Positions 12,063 to 23,799 of a stretch of 64,000 bases of DNA are shown piece after piece. The stretch's first letter is position 1, and each line of letters starts with the position of its first letter. A program made the position numbers and the translations under genes. Below the pieces are notes generated by a model, which had not been told where the DNA came from, searched no databases, and saw only the letters and a program-made list of their open reading frames with translations. Source of the DNA: Fomitopsis serialis. Taxonomy: Eukaryota; Basidiomycota; Agaricomycetes; Polyporales; Fomitopsidaceae. Where the stretch lies: contig NW_025954998.1 in assembly GCF_022376445.1 (NCBI RefSeq), positions 124,001 through 188,000 on the forward strand, in the 5' to 3' direction.

Positions 12063-12599
12063 AGGTAGGTGAGTGCGACTCGGATTGCATGAGGCGCATT
12101 GCGATGCGCGCAGCGACGGACTGACCAGGGCTCGACTTGCAGGAGGTGGGCGGCCAGCGGCGGCGTCCGCGCTGGTCGGTTCTGGACAGTTGGTCCGAGT
12201 TGCGCGCTCGTCTTCGAGTGCAAATCGCCACTCTGTGAGCACGTCTGCGATCTCGATCAGAGGGAGGGACTTACCCAATGTGAGCATACGCCGCCACGGC
12301 ACCGTCTCGCAAGTGATGATCATCCGGAGTCCATGGCTCAAAACAGCTGACAAACTCGGGAAAGTATAGATTTCCTGTCTGCTCGTAAGTACGTCCGCTT
12401 TGATTGCCATCGTTTGTGAGCTCAATATCAGCCTTCTACAGCACGCACACGGTGTCATACAGCCGCTCCTCGCGCAGGCCGGGGAGGAGAAAATGCGAAC
12501 TCGCGAGAAAGCTTTACAGATAAGGTACGTACAACTCCCAGGTGTGGAAAATGATCTTCCGGCCCTACAGCACATTTCTGATACTGTAATTTTCGCTCC

Positions 12600-13090
12600 G
12601 ACGGCTCCGAGTATGTTGCCGCTGCTTACTGCCTGCTTGCTCGCACACTCGCTCGCTCGCCCTCGTCGCCTGCTCGACTACTCTCGTCGTCCTTCTCGCA
12701 CGCTCGCCCTCCGTCACCTCGCCGGCCTGCCTAAGGCTGCCTTCCTTTTCCCTCGTGCTAACCAGCTCGCCCGCCTGCTTGCTCGCCCACTCGGCTTATC
12801 GTCTGACCGCTCGTTCACCCTCAGGCTCTCTTCCCCCCTCGCCTCTTGCCCGCTCGCTTTCCTGCCCGGCGCGCGCTCGTTCTTGCCCGCCTGTGCTCCC
12901 CCTCTAGCCAGCTCTCCCACATGCCTGCTCGTGCTCATCTTCTTGCCCGCTTGCCATTCTCGTCCGTCCACCCATCTTCTAGCTAGCCAACCCGCTTGCT
13001 CAGCCACTCGCCTGGCCCATGCAGGACGAGCTGCACAACCTGCACAACCCGCGCCGAACCGCGCCGAACCTGTACACAGGCAGGTACAGG
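12600..13090. repeat. Pyrimidine-rich low-complexity tract
   Basis: About 490 bp in which the plus strand is dominated by C and T with recurring GCTCGCC/CTGCTCG units. It then ends in two short perfect tandem pairs near 13030-13070 (CTGCACAAC twice, GCGCCGAACC twice). The long open frame across it encodes only a Leu/Ser/Pro/Arg-rich repetitive string, so I treat it as simple-sequence expansion and not a gene. Confidence 0.6.
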
Positions 13091-13962
13091 TCCGGGTCGT
13101 GCATCTCATTCGTGCTCGGCGCTATCTAGGTCCTACTACAGTTGCCTGGCAGCTTGCTAACGCGTTGACGGTTGGGCCTGTCCAATGTGTACACAGCATT
13201 ATAAAATACATATACCAATGATCTATTATAACGAAACTGAAGTGAAGCAAGAGACGCGAGCTAGCTAGTGATGCGAGCGAGAACACCTGTCGGATTGGGC
13301 AGGGAAAGTGCCCGGAAATCAGTCGGAAATCTTGTTTTACCTGCACCTTTTCGCCTGATATCCTCCGAGGAAACATGACGGTAAAGCGCAGGAAATCTTG
13401 CCTTTCCGGAACATATCCTGTCAGAAAATTTGGCTTGACGCGCAGTGGTAGAAAATGCGCCAGCGGTAGTATGACCGCGAGAAAGCAGAGCGTGCCTGAA
13501 TGAAAGGCGCACGCGAGAGGCAAGATCTTGGGCTACAGATCGGGAGAAGCATCGGCCTCCAATCTGATGACCGCCTGGCCAGCGGCTCGGCGGAACCACG
13601 TCGCGGTCCTGTCAAAAGCCGGATGTCCCCGGCAATTGAGGTCTTGAAAACCGAGATCTGAATCCAGACATGAAGCTTTACTTGGGCAGACATTCCGGAG
13701 CACCTGTCCCATCCCAATTGGCGCAGCTGTGTCTAATCTACCCCCTAATTTACAGCACAGGATAGTTCTGGTCGCATATCGTCCGCAATATCTCTGGCGA
13801 AAGTTACTGGGGCTCCGGATCTGATCCCTCCGCTCCGGAGGTCTCCCACCGCCCCCGGTAAGGGCACAGTCTTCGTCGCATCGACACATCGCCGGACCAT
13901 CTCCTTTCCATCTTTTGCTGGTATACGTATTGAGTCGGCCGTCCAGAGTACATATAGCCACA

Positions 13963-13969
13963 TATATAA
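13963..13969 (+). promoter_or_regulatory. TATA box of the aldo/keto reductase gene
   Basis: TATATAA sits 78 nt upstream of the ATG at 14047 and is followed by a C/T-rich stretch (14004-14037), the usual arrangement at fungal transcription starts. Confidence 0.45.
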
Positions 13970-14046
13970 CCAGTGTCGGAGTCGGTACCGAAACTCCCCT
14001 ACCCCCCTCCCGTTTTATTAATCTCTTTCCTGCCTTGCAGAGAAGT

Positions 14047-15731
14047 ATGACCACAGACATCTCATTGGAGACCTTTCAGCTAGGCCCCTTTAGGGTACCC
14101 AGGCTCTTCACAGGCCTGTGGCAGCTGTCCAGCAATGCCTGGGGCAGCGCCTCTACTCCCAAGATACGCAGCCAAATGGCGCAGTACGCGGAAGCAGGAT
14201 ACACCGCCTTTGGTATGTACCGCTTGCACTACGTGTTAGTTGTGCGATCTGACAAATTACACGAATATAGACATGGTACGCAGCCATTGTAATCGTTGCA
14301 TGGACCCTCCTCACCGTATATGGCTGCTCTCATGTGGCGCCTTAGGGTATGCATCCATTTGTATCAGCCTTGTTCTGACACTCAGCAGACTTGGCCGGTT
14401 CACAGCTGACCACTATGGCAGTGCAGAGATCATCTTTGTAAGTACCGTTTCTGCACCTATCTACAGCCGCAGCGAACAATTGTGTGTCTGTGACATTGCA
14501 GGGACAATTCAGAAGGAACTTCCGCGCACCGGGAAGTATCATGGGCGGTACCAAGTGGTGTGTATTCCGCAAGACAGATCCGACACGGGCGGTCGTCGAG
14601 GCCGCCGTGCAAGAACGTTTAGACCGCATGCAGTCCCAGCGTGTCGACCTCCTACAGGTACGTTATTTTCCTGGCACCCCGGCGGACTGACAGGTGACAC
14701 CGGCGCCTCGTTCCCAGTTTCATTGGCAGGACTACAGCGACAAGGGCTACCTGACCGCCCTGCGGCACCTCCAGGACCTCCAGCGCGAAGGCAGGATCGT
14801 GACCCTTGGGCTATGCAATTTTGACGCGATCAGGACGGACGAGATTTGCACAGAGCTCGGGCCCGGCGCGATTGTGTCGAATCAAGTTCAGGTGCCGCCT
14901 CTTTCGCGCTGCCGCCGCAACTGTCAGTGTAGTCGCTAACGGTCACTCTTTCTGATAGTTTTCCTTGATTGATACTAGGCCCCTGCATGGGATGGCAGAC
15001 GTCTGCGAACGGCACCATGTCAAGCTTCTCACGTACGGTACTGTGGTGAGTCGCCGCAAGCTTCGCTGTATGCCCAGCGCGTACGCAATCTACACATTCC
15101 TACCTTCCTATTGCTTCTCGTCTGCTCCGTTCGCCATCTGACGCTGTCGCCTTCAGTGCGGCGGGTTCCTCGCAGATAAATGGCTTGGTCAGCCAGAGCC
15201 TGATTTGTACTCCGGCAACCTAACACCATCCCAGAGGAAGGTGAGCACGACGCATGCGTTTTCCTTCCCGCACTCTGCAGGTGACTCACACCGGGCGGTT
15301 TGTCCGACCGGCAGTATCTCGACATGATCTTGAAGGCGTGGGGCGACTGGCCGCTGTTCCAGAGCCTGCTCTCCGTCCTGCGTACGATCGGGGACCGCCA
15401 CGGCGGCGCGAGCATCGCGAACGTGGCCACACGATGGGTGCTGGACCATCCGTGCGTCGGCGCCGTCATCATCGGTGAGTGGTCCCCCCCTTCCCTGCAT
15501 CAGCCCTAATGTACGTCGATCATTCCGCGCGCTCATGTACCTAACTCCTCCCTGGGACCGAACCGAGCAGGAGCGCGCCTCGGGTTGTCTGAACACACGG
15601 ACGATAACCGGCGAGTATTCACCTTCCGACTCACCGCGGGGGACCATGCAGAAATCGACGCGGTGCTCGATCGGAGCAACGGACGGAGGCTCATCACGTC
15701 TATTGGCGATTGTGGCGCGGAGTATCGCTAG
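14047..15731 (+). CDS. Aldo/keto reductase
   Basis: Exons: 14047-14212, 14271-14275, 14346 (one nucleotide), 14406-14437, 14502-14657, 14718-14891, 14959-15045, 15157-15240, 15315-15474 and 15571-15731, encoding 341 aa. The fold and catalytic set of the aldo/keto reductase family are visible: Asp in AFDMADHYG with the catalytic Tyr four residues on, Lys in GGTKW, and His in QFHWQDY. The C-terminal NADPH-binding region (GAVIIGARLGLSEH) is also present. Such enzymes reduce aldehydes or ketones with NADPH in the cytosol; the substrate is unknown. The AFDMADHY region only stays in frame if two very small exons (5 nt and 1 nt) are used, or if one G was lost at 14275-14276. All other junctions are ordinary GT-AG. 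Confidence 0.85.
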
Positions 15732-18657
15732 CCGGGCGGACCATCGCAAACTACGATGCTTGGCTTAGTTGTCGGGAAGGAATTGTCACAGAAATTGTCA
15801 CAGTATTGCACAGATGAATGTGTACAGATCATGGGAGCTAAATTATGGAACTCTTGAGTGCGGACATATCGGCGGGGGTTCATAAAAACCGATCACTTTG
15901 GGAGCCTTGGTTCAGGACATAAGCTTCAAGGGTGTTGAACATGTTTGCGCCCAAGCTCGCGCTGAGCCCGGCAAGGCGCCCAGCTCGAGTGCATCTCGGT
16001 CCTGATTCAGCCGTAGGTAGTCATCACATCTGTTTCGCGAGCACGGTATAAGTAAAATGATCACGACATCGAGATACGACACGTTCTCCATCTATCTTTA
16101 ACTTAGCGGACTCGGAACTCCACTTAAATATGTTACGGCATCACGTCTGTACTGTGTACATGTTTGATATCGATGTCGAATACCTACATCCTGCTTCAGA
16201 CGAGTATAGCATCATCTCAGTCTGAGGCTGCACACAAACGCAGACCTCGGCAAACTCTCCGATGCCGCCGGATCCTTCTGTCATAAATCAGTATCTTTCG
16301 TGAACGACCGTGTTTATCGACCACTTGTTACATAGGCAGGCAATACTAACATCACCAGCGAGTCAGTGGGATGTGGTAATGATGCCGATTCGACGCGCCT
16401 TGCCTAGGACAGAAACAGCATGTCAAGCCCCGACAACGACTTCCTGGACCCCGCGGTCTTCCACGGCCCGTGTCGGGCTCGGAGCTAGGCATCACAATCA
16501 GTAGCCGGCTCGTGGAGGATGTCCGAGGTGTAGTATCCTAATCACAGAGTCCGGGGAGTACGGCGCGTACCAGTGGAGCGTTTCATGCTTTGGGCTGACG
16601 GTCGCATGTCGGATTCGAGAGAGGGTATCGCGCTTGCTACTGTGAAGAGACAGAAGGTCGGAAACTGAAAGTCAGTGGTTTTGCCAGGGGGGACGCAGTC
16701 ACCTTCCTCACAAGCTGGATGACCTTGCCGAGGCGCCCCTTGGAAGAGCATGCCTATGTCAGCAACACGCACGCTCTAAGAGTCTTGCGATGAAGACGTC
16801 TCTACCGAGGAAGGCGTCCGTCAACACGTCTGCATCAGGACTCGGCTGGCAGACAATGTCCGAGAAGTGTGTCTGGAGTCCGAGGGTCGGCAGGCATATC
16901 AGATGCACTGGGCTGATAGCCTCGTGGCGAGGTAATAACGGGTCGTCGCGTTCGTCTGCACAGTGATAGAATGGCACTCGAGTACTCTGGTACTGGCCAC
17001 GGTAGATGCGGCCACCTTCGTCATCAGGTGAATATGTTGCAGAGCGGACCCCTTAAACTTACGCGCTCATACAGGGCAATAACCACGCCTCGAGACGCTG
17101 CGGTGGAGGCGCTCTCGCCCAGGAAAGCATATCGTCTAAGGACAAGGAGACGTCGTCCTTAGGGTGCATGGCTTGTGCGTGACTATCAGGAAACAGTCGC
17201 TCCATTTCGAGGTGAACCTTGCTACATACATGGTCACCAGGGCCCAGAACGCTCAGAGTTTATATAGCGTTTCGATGTCCATACTTGGGAGCAGTGGCCG
17301 CCCGCGCTCGCGACTTTGTGCGTGTCCAGAGCTCGCCCAGCCATGTCCGACATAACAGCGGGGTGTCCGGTTCCGCGATCTTCGCAGCGTCCGATCGCTC
17401 GCTCGTGCTGGCCACGGATCCTACATTCTTGACTTACTGTCACGGCGCCTAAGCATCCACGCTCTCCGCGGATGGCGTGGGCACTACCAATTCACCTCTA
17501 AGTTAGCTCGCGTACATGGCGACCTCGGCGATGGGAAATAGGACACTGAGATCAGCGCCCGCCGCTCTGGAGCCAGAGACCTACATACCTCGGCCAACGG
17601 TTGTATAGTGGCAACACCGCTGCTGCCGGCCCGCACACCCATGCGTGCTCCGGATCTGAGGTCTGTGGAAGACACTGTGCAAATCGGATTCTCCGGGTGA
17701 CGGAAGACGCGAGTGGGGTTGCGAGGAAGCGGGAAGAAACGATTCCAGTGCGTCTGAGCCAGGAGCCAGAGTGTCTGGTGTGTCCGGGAGATGGAGGCGA
17801 TCGTGTTTTCAATGCAACGATGCGGCCCATCGGAGGAGGGGTGACGACGCCTGAGTTATTGAGGCAGAGCACGAGGGGCATGCGCATCGTCGCATCCGAC
17901 AGCCACGCCATGCCACGAAGTTACGAGCGAGAGGAGAGACGGTTCACGAGACTGACGCGCTGTGTGGCCGCATGTGGACAAAAGGGCATGAGATCGCTGC
18001 CTGAGACTAGAAGGGTTGTGAGAGGTAGGCTGAACTGGTGTACATGGGTTGTTGTTGAGTATCCGGGTATCCAGGGTCGCGTCATGGTACCGTACCGGAA
18101 CCGGGATGTTCGCATCCAGTTTTCTGTTCGGTAACGACAGAAGGACAGCTGGGTGAGCGTTGTGAGCGCCAACTCGATTACCCTTGCATTGAACAACAAG
18201 ACCAAGTCATACAGCCGCATCCCATGCAACGGACCGTATGCTGCGTAGCTGCCATAGGTTACCGCGACGCTCCCCAGACGCGACCTTTGATTCGACGTTC
18301 GACCAGGAGCTGGTAAGCCAATAGATACCGCATTAGGACGTGTCAGACGACTGCCAATGCGTGTGCGCGCGTCGTCCCTGCGCGAGCAGGCATACTCCCC
18401 TCCGCGCACGACATGATTGAGACATACCCGTAACATGCCCGTAACTCACCCGCAACATCGCTGTCACCGAATGTCGACGATGTGTCTCTCGTGGTGGCCT
18501 TGTAGGATCCAGGAGTTGGCACTGCACTGCACTGATCCGCTCATGCAGAAGTCTCGGTGGCAGTGACCGGTGAGTGACACGTTGCATCCGTCAAGTCACA
18601 GTGAACGTCGTCGAGACGCAAGCCCTGAATGCGGTTTGGTAACGCTGCTCTGACTGG
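15732..18657. other. Gene-poor stretch left of the inverted-repeat element
   Basis: Almost 3 kb with no frame that I can tie to a family. The longest frames (17601-18134 plus, 17552-17911 minus, 17921-18436 minus) overlap on opposite strands and have no domain, signal peptide or splice partner. The base composition is less GC-rich than around the genes. It may be old transposon or gene debris. Confidence 0.35.
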
Positions 18658-18661
18658 TTTG

Positions 18662-18691
18662 CACTGTGGGAAGGGGGAAGCATGAAATTCA
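18662..18691 (+). repeat. Left terminal inverted repeat
   Basis: 30 bp, exact reverse complement of 21206-21235. It starts with CACTGTGGG and ends in GAAATTCA. Confidence 0.8.
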
Positions 18692-18698
18692 GCGCCGA

Positions 18699-18763
18699 AA
18701 ACACTCATTTTCTTAAATGAGTGTTTCACACACTGTTTCCGGTCCCACTGAAAATGAGTGTTT
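18699..18763. repeat. Subterminal AACACTCATTTT repeats (hairpin-forming)
   Basis: AACACTCATTTTC is followed at once by its near-perfect inverse (AAATGAGTGTTT, 18716-18727), giving a hairpin with a very short loop. A third copy (AAAATGAGTGTTT) lies at 18751-18763. Further copies are at 20514-20525 and as a tandem pair at about 20560-20584. In CACTA elements such motifs bind transposase; that role here is inference. Confidence 0.6.
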
Positions 18764-20619
18764 AACCCGGTACTGTCGAGAACACTTATTTCGACTGTTT
18801 ACAACAGTAGTCTATAATCCAATGACATAAACACTGAAAATCACTGCATATCAATGATGAGTAGTAGAAAGCCCGTTTATTAACATTGTCCCAATGGACA
18901 GGCTACTTGAGTACAACCGGCAAGTCGGCGGACCCTGGAAGTCGGCGAGTTGCCTAATCAAGGTGAGGACCAGTTCGAGACTTCAATCCAGGCCAGTCAT
19001 TATGGTACACTGTACCACAGACACTAGTTACAGCACGATGCACTGTTAACGGAGACACGGAATCGATTGCGTACGCGTGTCGCTGTTTTCGGTGTGCATA
19101 TATATCTCAGGATAGTTGTGCGTTGACTTGCTCGCTGCACGTGACGAAGCGTGACCGACGCGACTACAACTTTGAAAGTCCGACGCGCGTCGCTCCAACA
19201 CTCGTTCACGCCGCGCGCAACGTTGTTTAGTCTCCTCTCCCATTCCCTCATCTCGCTGTCGCCGTCGTAGTGGCGGCGGCATCCTCGACGCGCTTCCTGA
19301 CTTACTCTAATTCATTGCGGTATCTGTCCTGCTGCGATTGTGCGACCGGATCGACCTGTAAGCTCGCTGTCGCAAAATCCAGTAAGCTACTGTTCAAGTT
19401 CTTCGGTTTATGCCTTACACCGTTTCCGGCCCTTCGACTCGTGCGACCTGTACTTGGATGGTACACATAGGTAACTTCGCACACGCATATAGTCACTCTT
19501 TTCTCGGCAGATAACGCGCCGGAGAACAACATCGTGCTTTGACCATCGGGATGGTGCCCGATGCATAAACTCGAGTGACGCACGCGGCATTCAGGACAAA
19601 TCTTGCAGTAATGTGGGCGAGTAGCTGATGTCCGTATGATGCAGCCACCGCCGTTACCAAAGCCACGCACAGCTAAGCGCAAGCGAGCTTCAAAGCCAGA
19701 CGCAATAACTCCAGACTCGGACTCGGAACCTCTCGCAGTTAGGACAAAGCGTGTCAAGATTAATTGTGAGGACTCCAATGTGCATGTCGCACTGGTAAGC
19801 AATGAGTCATGTTCCTGTATGAGTTTTGTTTGCGATAGCGACGTCGCTACCTTGATGATTGACTCGCTGTTGGCCGTCTTGGTATAGGCTTCCTCTGTGT
19901 CCGCCGCCGGGTCTCAGAAGGCTCCGAAATAGCACCTTTGAACTGATGTGAGTGCATCAAACTCGCTCTGCTTCTCGCCTTGGCCACTTCAGCTCACTGT
20001 CTATGTACTCCGTTCTACGACTTCTGGCGTTTCCCGCGCTGCAATGCTCTGTCACTCGTGTTTATCCGACTCCTTGCCTCGTCATCAACTTCGCAAGTCT
20101 GGACAGTCCGACATTCCCGTCGCCTTCCCGGCCCTTCCGCAATTGTTGGTCATGACGAATTGTCAAATGCGCGATGTACGTCCGAATCTCACTGTATCGA
20201 TGTCACTGTCTAACTTACTCTTATTCCAAATCACGGCGTCGTCATGGCACTGGTATTGTATACATGTCAGGCTCAGGCCGCTGTCATCCTGCTAGATCAC
20301 GTACTACTTACGATACAGCTACGACTGAGTCGTATGAGAATTAGAAGCCGTCCTGTTATGCTATTAATGATACCCATAATCGCTCATATCTAGTGTGAAT
20401 TCTGCGTGAAATCCATAGTGGTCGCACTATGCAAATGACTCGAAAACACGCTGCGAAGCATGTAAATTTTACAGCAAGAAGAATTGTGCGCGACGAGCAA
20501 TTTCAGACAGTCAAACACTCATTTTCAATAGACAAAATGTCCACGGTTGAGTGTACGAAAACACTCATTTTGAACACTCATTTTCAATGTTCGACACACT
20601 CGTATTGGAAAAATCAATG

Positions 20620-21178
20620 CTTACAGCTAATTTCAGAACGATAGTCACTCTCGAACGCGCGCGACATATGATGACTAAGCGCTCCGCGCTTCGGGAGCGG
20701 CGCGCACCGTTCTTCTGCACCACTGCAACCTGCGCGAGATCTTCCACACACAGCGACCTGTCCAGGACCAGCCCCTCGCAACGACATACACGACACGATC
20801 CCGTGAGCAATCAGGTTGATGCGAACCAATAATTATGCAGAATGTGTCTGGTCAGCCTTGCTCTACAACACCACTGACATTCCAGTGAATCCCATGCCTT
20901 GCCAGTCGCGAGCCATGTAGAAAGAGTTCAACTATTCGGACTCTGCGAGAGTCATGGTAGCTCTACACTACTACTGTAAATGGTAGAGAGACAGGTCCAT
21001 AATTCAGATTTCAGATCATATATCATCTGTTGTGTCTGCTCGCGCAAAATCGACAGGAGACGATGAACGACAGTGGTGCAGAAGAGCGGTGCGCGCCGCC
21101 TTCTTGAAGGTTGGAGCGCTTAGTCATCGTCTGTCGCGCGCGTTTGCAAGTGACTATCGTTCTGAAATTAGCTGTAAG
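20620..21178. mobile_element. Foldback/MITE-like element, copy 1 (nested)
   Basis: About 559 bp whose two ends, 20620-20740 and 21065-21178, are long imperfect inverted repeats (roughly 115 bp each). They share the core CGAACGCGCGCGACATATG and the terminal motif CAGCTAATTTCAGAAC. The centre has no coding frame. It lies inside the larger inverted-repeat element. A related copy is at 25553-26118. No target-site duplication is obvious. Confidence 0.65.
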
Positions 21179-21205
21179 GCGCTGATTTCGAACGTCGATA
21201 GTCAT

Positions 21206-21235
21206 TGAATTTCATGCTTCCCCCTTCCCACAGTG
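21206..21235 (-). repeat. Right terminal inverted repeat
   Basis: 30 bp, exact reverse complement of 18662-18691, followed by the direct repeat TTTG. Confidence 0.8.
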
Positions 21236-21239
21236 TTTG

Positions 21240-22686
21240 TGACTTGTGCGGGAAAAGGTGAGGAAGACACGTCAGCGTTGATTCCTGTGAGCAGAGAGGT
21301 AACAGCATTCACCGGCATCGATGATCATTCGGTATTGCAACCGCGACTTGCCCGATATCTCCGGCCAAGGCTCGGGATCCCGAGTGCTCGCCCGAGATGT
21401 GTTTCCCGCAGTCAGGCACTACCACAGATGACGCATGGCTTGAGCCTTGAAGCTTTGAAGCTTGAAGAGCTTGAAGTCTGAATCCGTGCACGATTTCAAG
21501 AAGTGTTGCGTTGTTGGGTAAGGTATGGGATTTGGAAGGTGACTCGTAGGTACGTTTTGCTGCAGATCGCCTCACGCGCTGCACGGACAGTGTACGGAGG
21601 AGCTCCCGCCACAGACGCGTCGGTCAACGTCACGCGTCGACGCGACGCGACGCGTTCCGGGGCATGCCGAGATGTGGGGCGAGTGGCTCCTGTAGGGGCC
21701 AAAGTGCGCGGATGAGTTCATTGGGCAAGTAGGAAAGCGTGGTTCGTCCCAACGTTCGCTGGCGAAGGTGTGTACGTCCGAGGGTGTCCTATCCATATAT
21801 CGGCTCAATTCCGTCTACGCTGTGCAGCGCGTGCAGACTTCGTGTAGAGGCGTACCCCTGTCCCGGAAGCTGAGCCTCCGGCTGAAGGAAGGCCCGCACA
21901 GTCGGGTTTAACTGGCTCAGAGATGCTACAGCGGAAATTTTCACTGACATCCTGGGCAGTGGTCATCCGTCGATGCCCCGAAATCTTCCTCCCAGCCCCA
22001 ACGTAGCTGTGCTGTGCATGCTTGTGCGGGCGATACGGAGGCCCGCTCAGCGTGATAACCCACGTAGGTCGCAGCTTCGTGAGGAGCTATCGGCCTGGAG
22101 ACGCACAGTCATTGGTGGGTTCAAAAAATACCGTCGTCTTCCTGACGGTGACAGCTGCAGATGGATGTGAGGAGCATCGCGGCTGCGGCGATCAGCAAAT
22201 ACACCTAGTTTCAGACTCTTTGAACCGTGCAGTACAACCGCCGCCGAGTATTTGTTTTCCTGTTCGACATTCACCATGCAGAACACATGCAGAGGATGGT
22301 GTCCGAGACTGGCTGACAGTGACTGTGCACGAGGGCTGCTCAGCGGGGGTGGCCAGGTATGGGTTTGGAATGGGTGAACAGTGAGTTGGTTGACGACGAA
22401 AGACAAGGAAGCGGAGAGGATAGCTGACGAGCGCCTGCCAGATGCCGCCAGTATCCGATGAGGGTGGTAGCGAACGCGAATTGTCGTCCTCCTGGTCATC
22501 GCCGAGCGTGCATGCGGTGCAAAGAACGGCCGGTAAGCGCTGCAACGATTCGCCGATTATTATGGGCTGCCAGGCCGCTTATTATTATGCATCACGCACG
22601 CACTGACGCACCATCCAGCGCACCCGTGCCGCGTTGCTCGCCCCTTTTATGTTCTCTGCAGCCGCGCCATTCTCCATCTCACAGCC
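21240..22686. other. Intergenic region upstream of the BTB gene
   Basis: Short shadow frames only. A cluster of ACGCG units lies at 21629-21656 and a run of CTTGAAG repeats at 21448-21478. The 200 bp before the start at 22687 is probably the promoter of the BTB gene. Nothing else is recognised. Confidence 0.35.
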
Positions 22687-23799
22687 ATGGACTATTTCGA
22701 CTTCAACATGAACTTCCCCGCTGAAGCTGAGGGCCCTGACGCGACACAGTTTGGCTTCACCGGAGGAGAACCGACACAGAGGACACCGGTAAGTCGTCCG
22801 CACGCTCGTGCTATGTCCTTGTGAGTCGGAGTACTGAGTGCTGAGCACGCCGCCACTCACAGGTCGGCACGCCGATGGAACGTCCCAATGCAGACCGCGC
22901 AGTCACTGTCGATGTCTCCACCACCTTCCAGCCCAACGTCCTCGTCGATAATCTCTCGCCCGACCTCGTCCTCATCTCCTCCGACCAGGTCTACTTCTAT
23001 GCCCACAGCCACCGCATCCTTTCCGCCTCTTGCAACACCTTCAACGGCCTCCTCACGCCCACGCCCCCGCCCGACGATGGTTCCACCCAGACCGTGTCCG
23101 TCCCCGAGCCCGCCGAAGTTCTCAATGTCGTCGTCCACGCCCTTTACAGCCTCCCCGTCGCCCAGTTCATGCCGCCCCTCGATACTGTCACCGCCGCGTT
23201 CGACTCGCTTATCACGTACGGCGTGCCCCTGCAGACACTCGTGCTCCCCGGCAGCCCGCTCTACGTCCTCGTCCTCTCCCAGGCGCCGCTCCGCCCAATC
23301 GACGCCTACGCGCTCGCAGCGCATCACGACCTCCTCGCGCTCGCGATCCCCATCTCCGCGCACCTCCTCTCGTACACGCTCTCTTCGCTCACGGATGAGC
23401 TAGCTGCGCGCATCGGCCCGATCTACCTCAAGCGGCTGTTCTTCCTCCATCACGGTAGGATGGAGGCCCTCAAACGCCTCCTCCTGCACCCACCACAGGC
23501 GCACGAACCGACCAGAGAGTGCAACGCTACGCAGCAGCAGCGGCTCACCCGCGCGTGGGCTCTCGCCTCTGCGCATCTCGCCTGGGATGCACGCCCGAGT
23601 GAGTGTCAAATTTATTTGGATCGTTGTACGGCGATGATTGGGCTGATTGTGATAAGATATATCGACGAACATGCTCCAGGCGCCGCTGCTGCACCTCGAG
23701 CGCGAGCTGTCGTGCCCACTGTGCAAAGGGGCCCTACGTGATAGAGTGTCGGTGCTCGTTCGGGAATGGGCGTCCGTGAAGGTGAGGTTAAAGTTGTAG
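22687..23799 (+). CDS. BTB/POZ domain protein
   Basis: Three exons: 22687-22788, 22863-23598 and 23657-23799, encoding 326 aa. After an acidic N-terminus (residues 1-60) comes a BTB/POZ fold typical of basidiomycetes: DLVLISSDQVYFYAHSHRIL, a hydrophobic pair of helices, then VVVHALYSL and a long helical part. The last exon carries a paired-cysteine motif (LSCPLCKGALRDRV) usual at the C-terminus of this subfamily. BTB domains mediate dimerisation and often recruit cullin-3 ligases; no partner can be read from the sequence. The acceptor before 23657 was chosen because the nearer AG would break the frame of the Cys motif. The stop at 23799 follows directly. Confidence 0.8.

Larger units (their letters stand above)
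12063..14046. other. Intergenic region with low-complexity tract and TATA box
   Basis: Apart from the pyrimidine-rich tract listed separately, this holds overlapping shadow frames only. A minus-strand frame at 12033-12575 has some coding-like stretches (LIEIADVLTEWRFALEDE) but no domain and no splice partner, so I do not call it. A TATATAA motif at 13963-13969 lies about 80 nt before the next start and is a plausible core promoter. Confidence 0.35.
18658..21239. mobile_element. 2.57-kb inverted-repeat transposon, probably non-autonomous (CACTA-like)
   Basis: The element runs from 18662 to 21235. Its 30-bp termini are perfect inverted repeats, 18662-18691 and 21206-21235, beginning CACTGTGGGAAGGGG. 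A four-base direct repeat, TTTG, sits immediately outside each end (18658-18661 and 21236-21239) and looks like a target-site duplication. Inside, copies of an AACACTCATTTT motif occur in both orientations near the left end (18699-18763) and at 20514-20584. Such subterminal repeats, with termini starting CACT, are typical of CACTA elements, although those usually duplicate 2-3 bases. No transposase-like frame is present, so it would need a helper. A second foldback element lies inside it at 20620-21178. Confidence 0.7.

Noticed and set aside
12400..13221. 273-codon plus-strand frame read as a protein
   Set aside because: It runs through the pyrimidine-rich low-complexity tract and encodes only a repetitive Leu/Ser/Pro/Arg string with no domain.
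17552..18134. Opposing frames of 119 and 177 codons in the gene-poor region
   Set aside because: They overlap on both strands, have no family resemblance, and the flanks lack usable splice partners.
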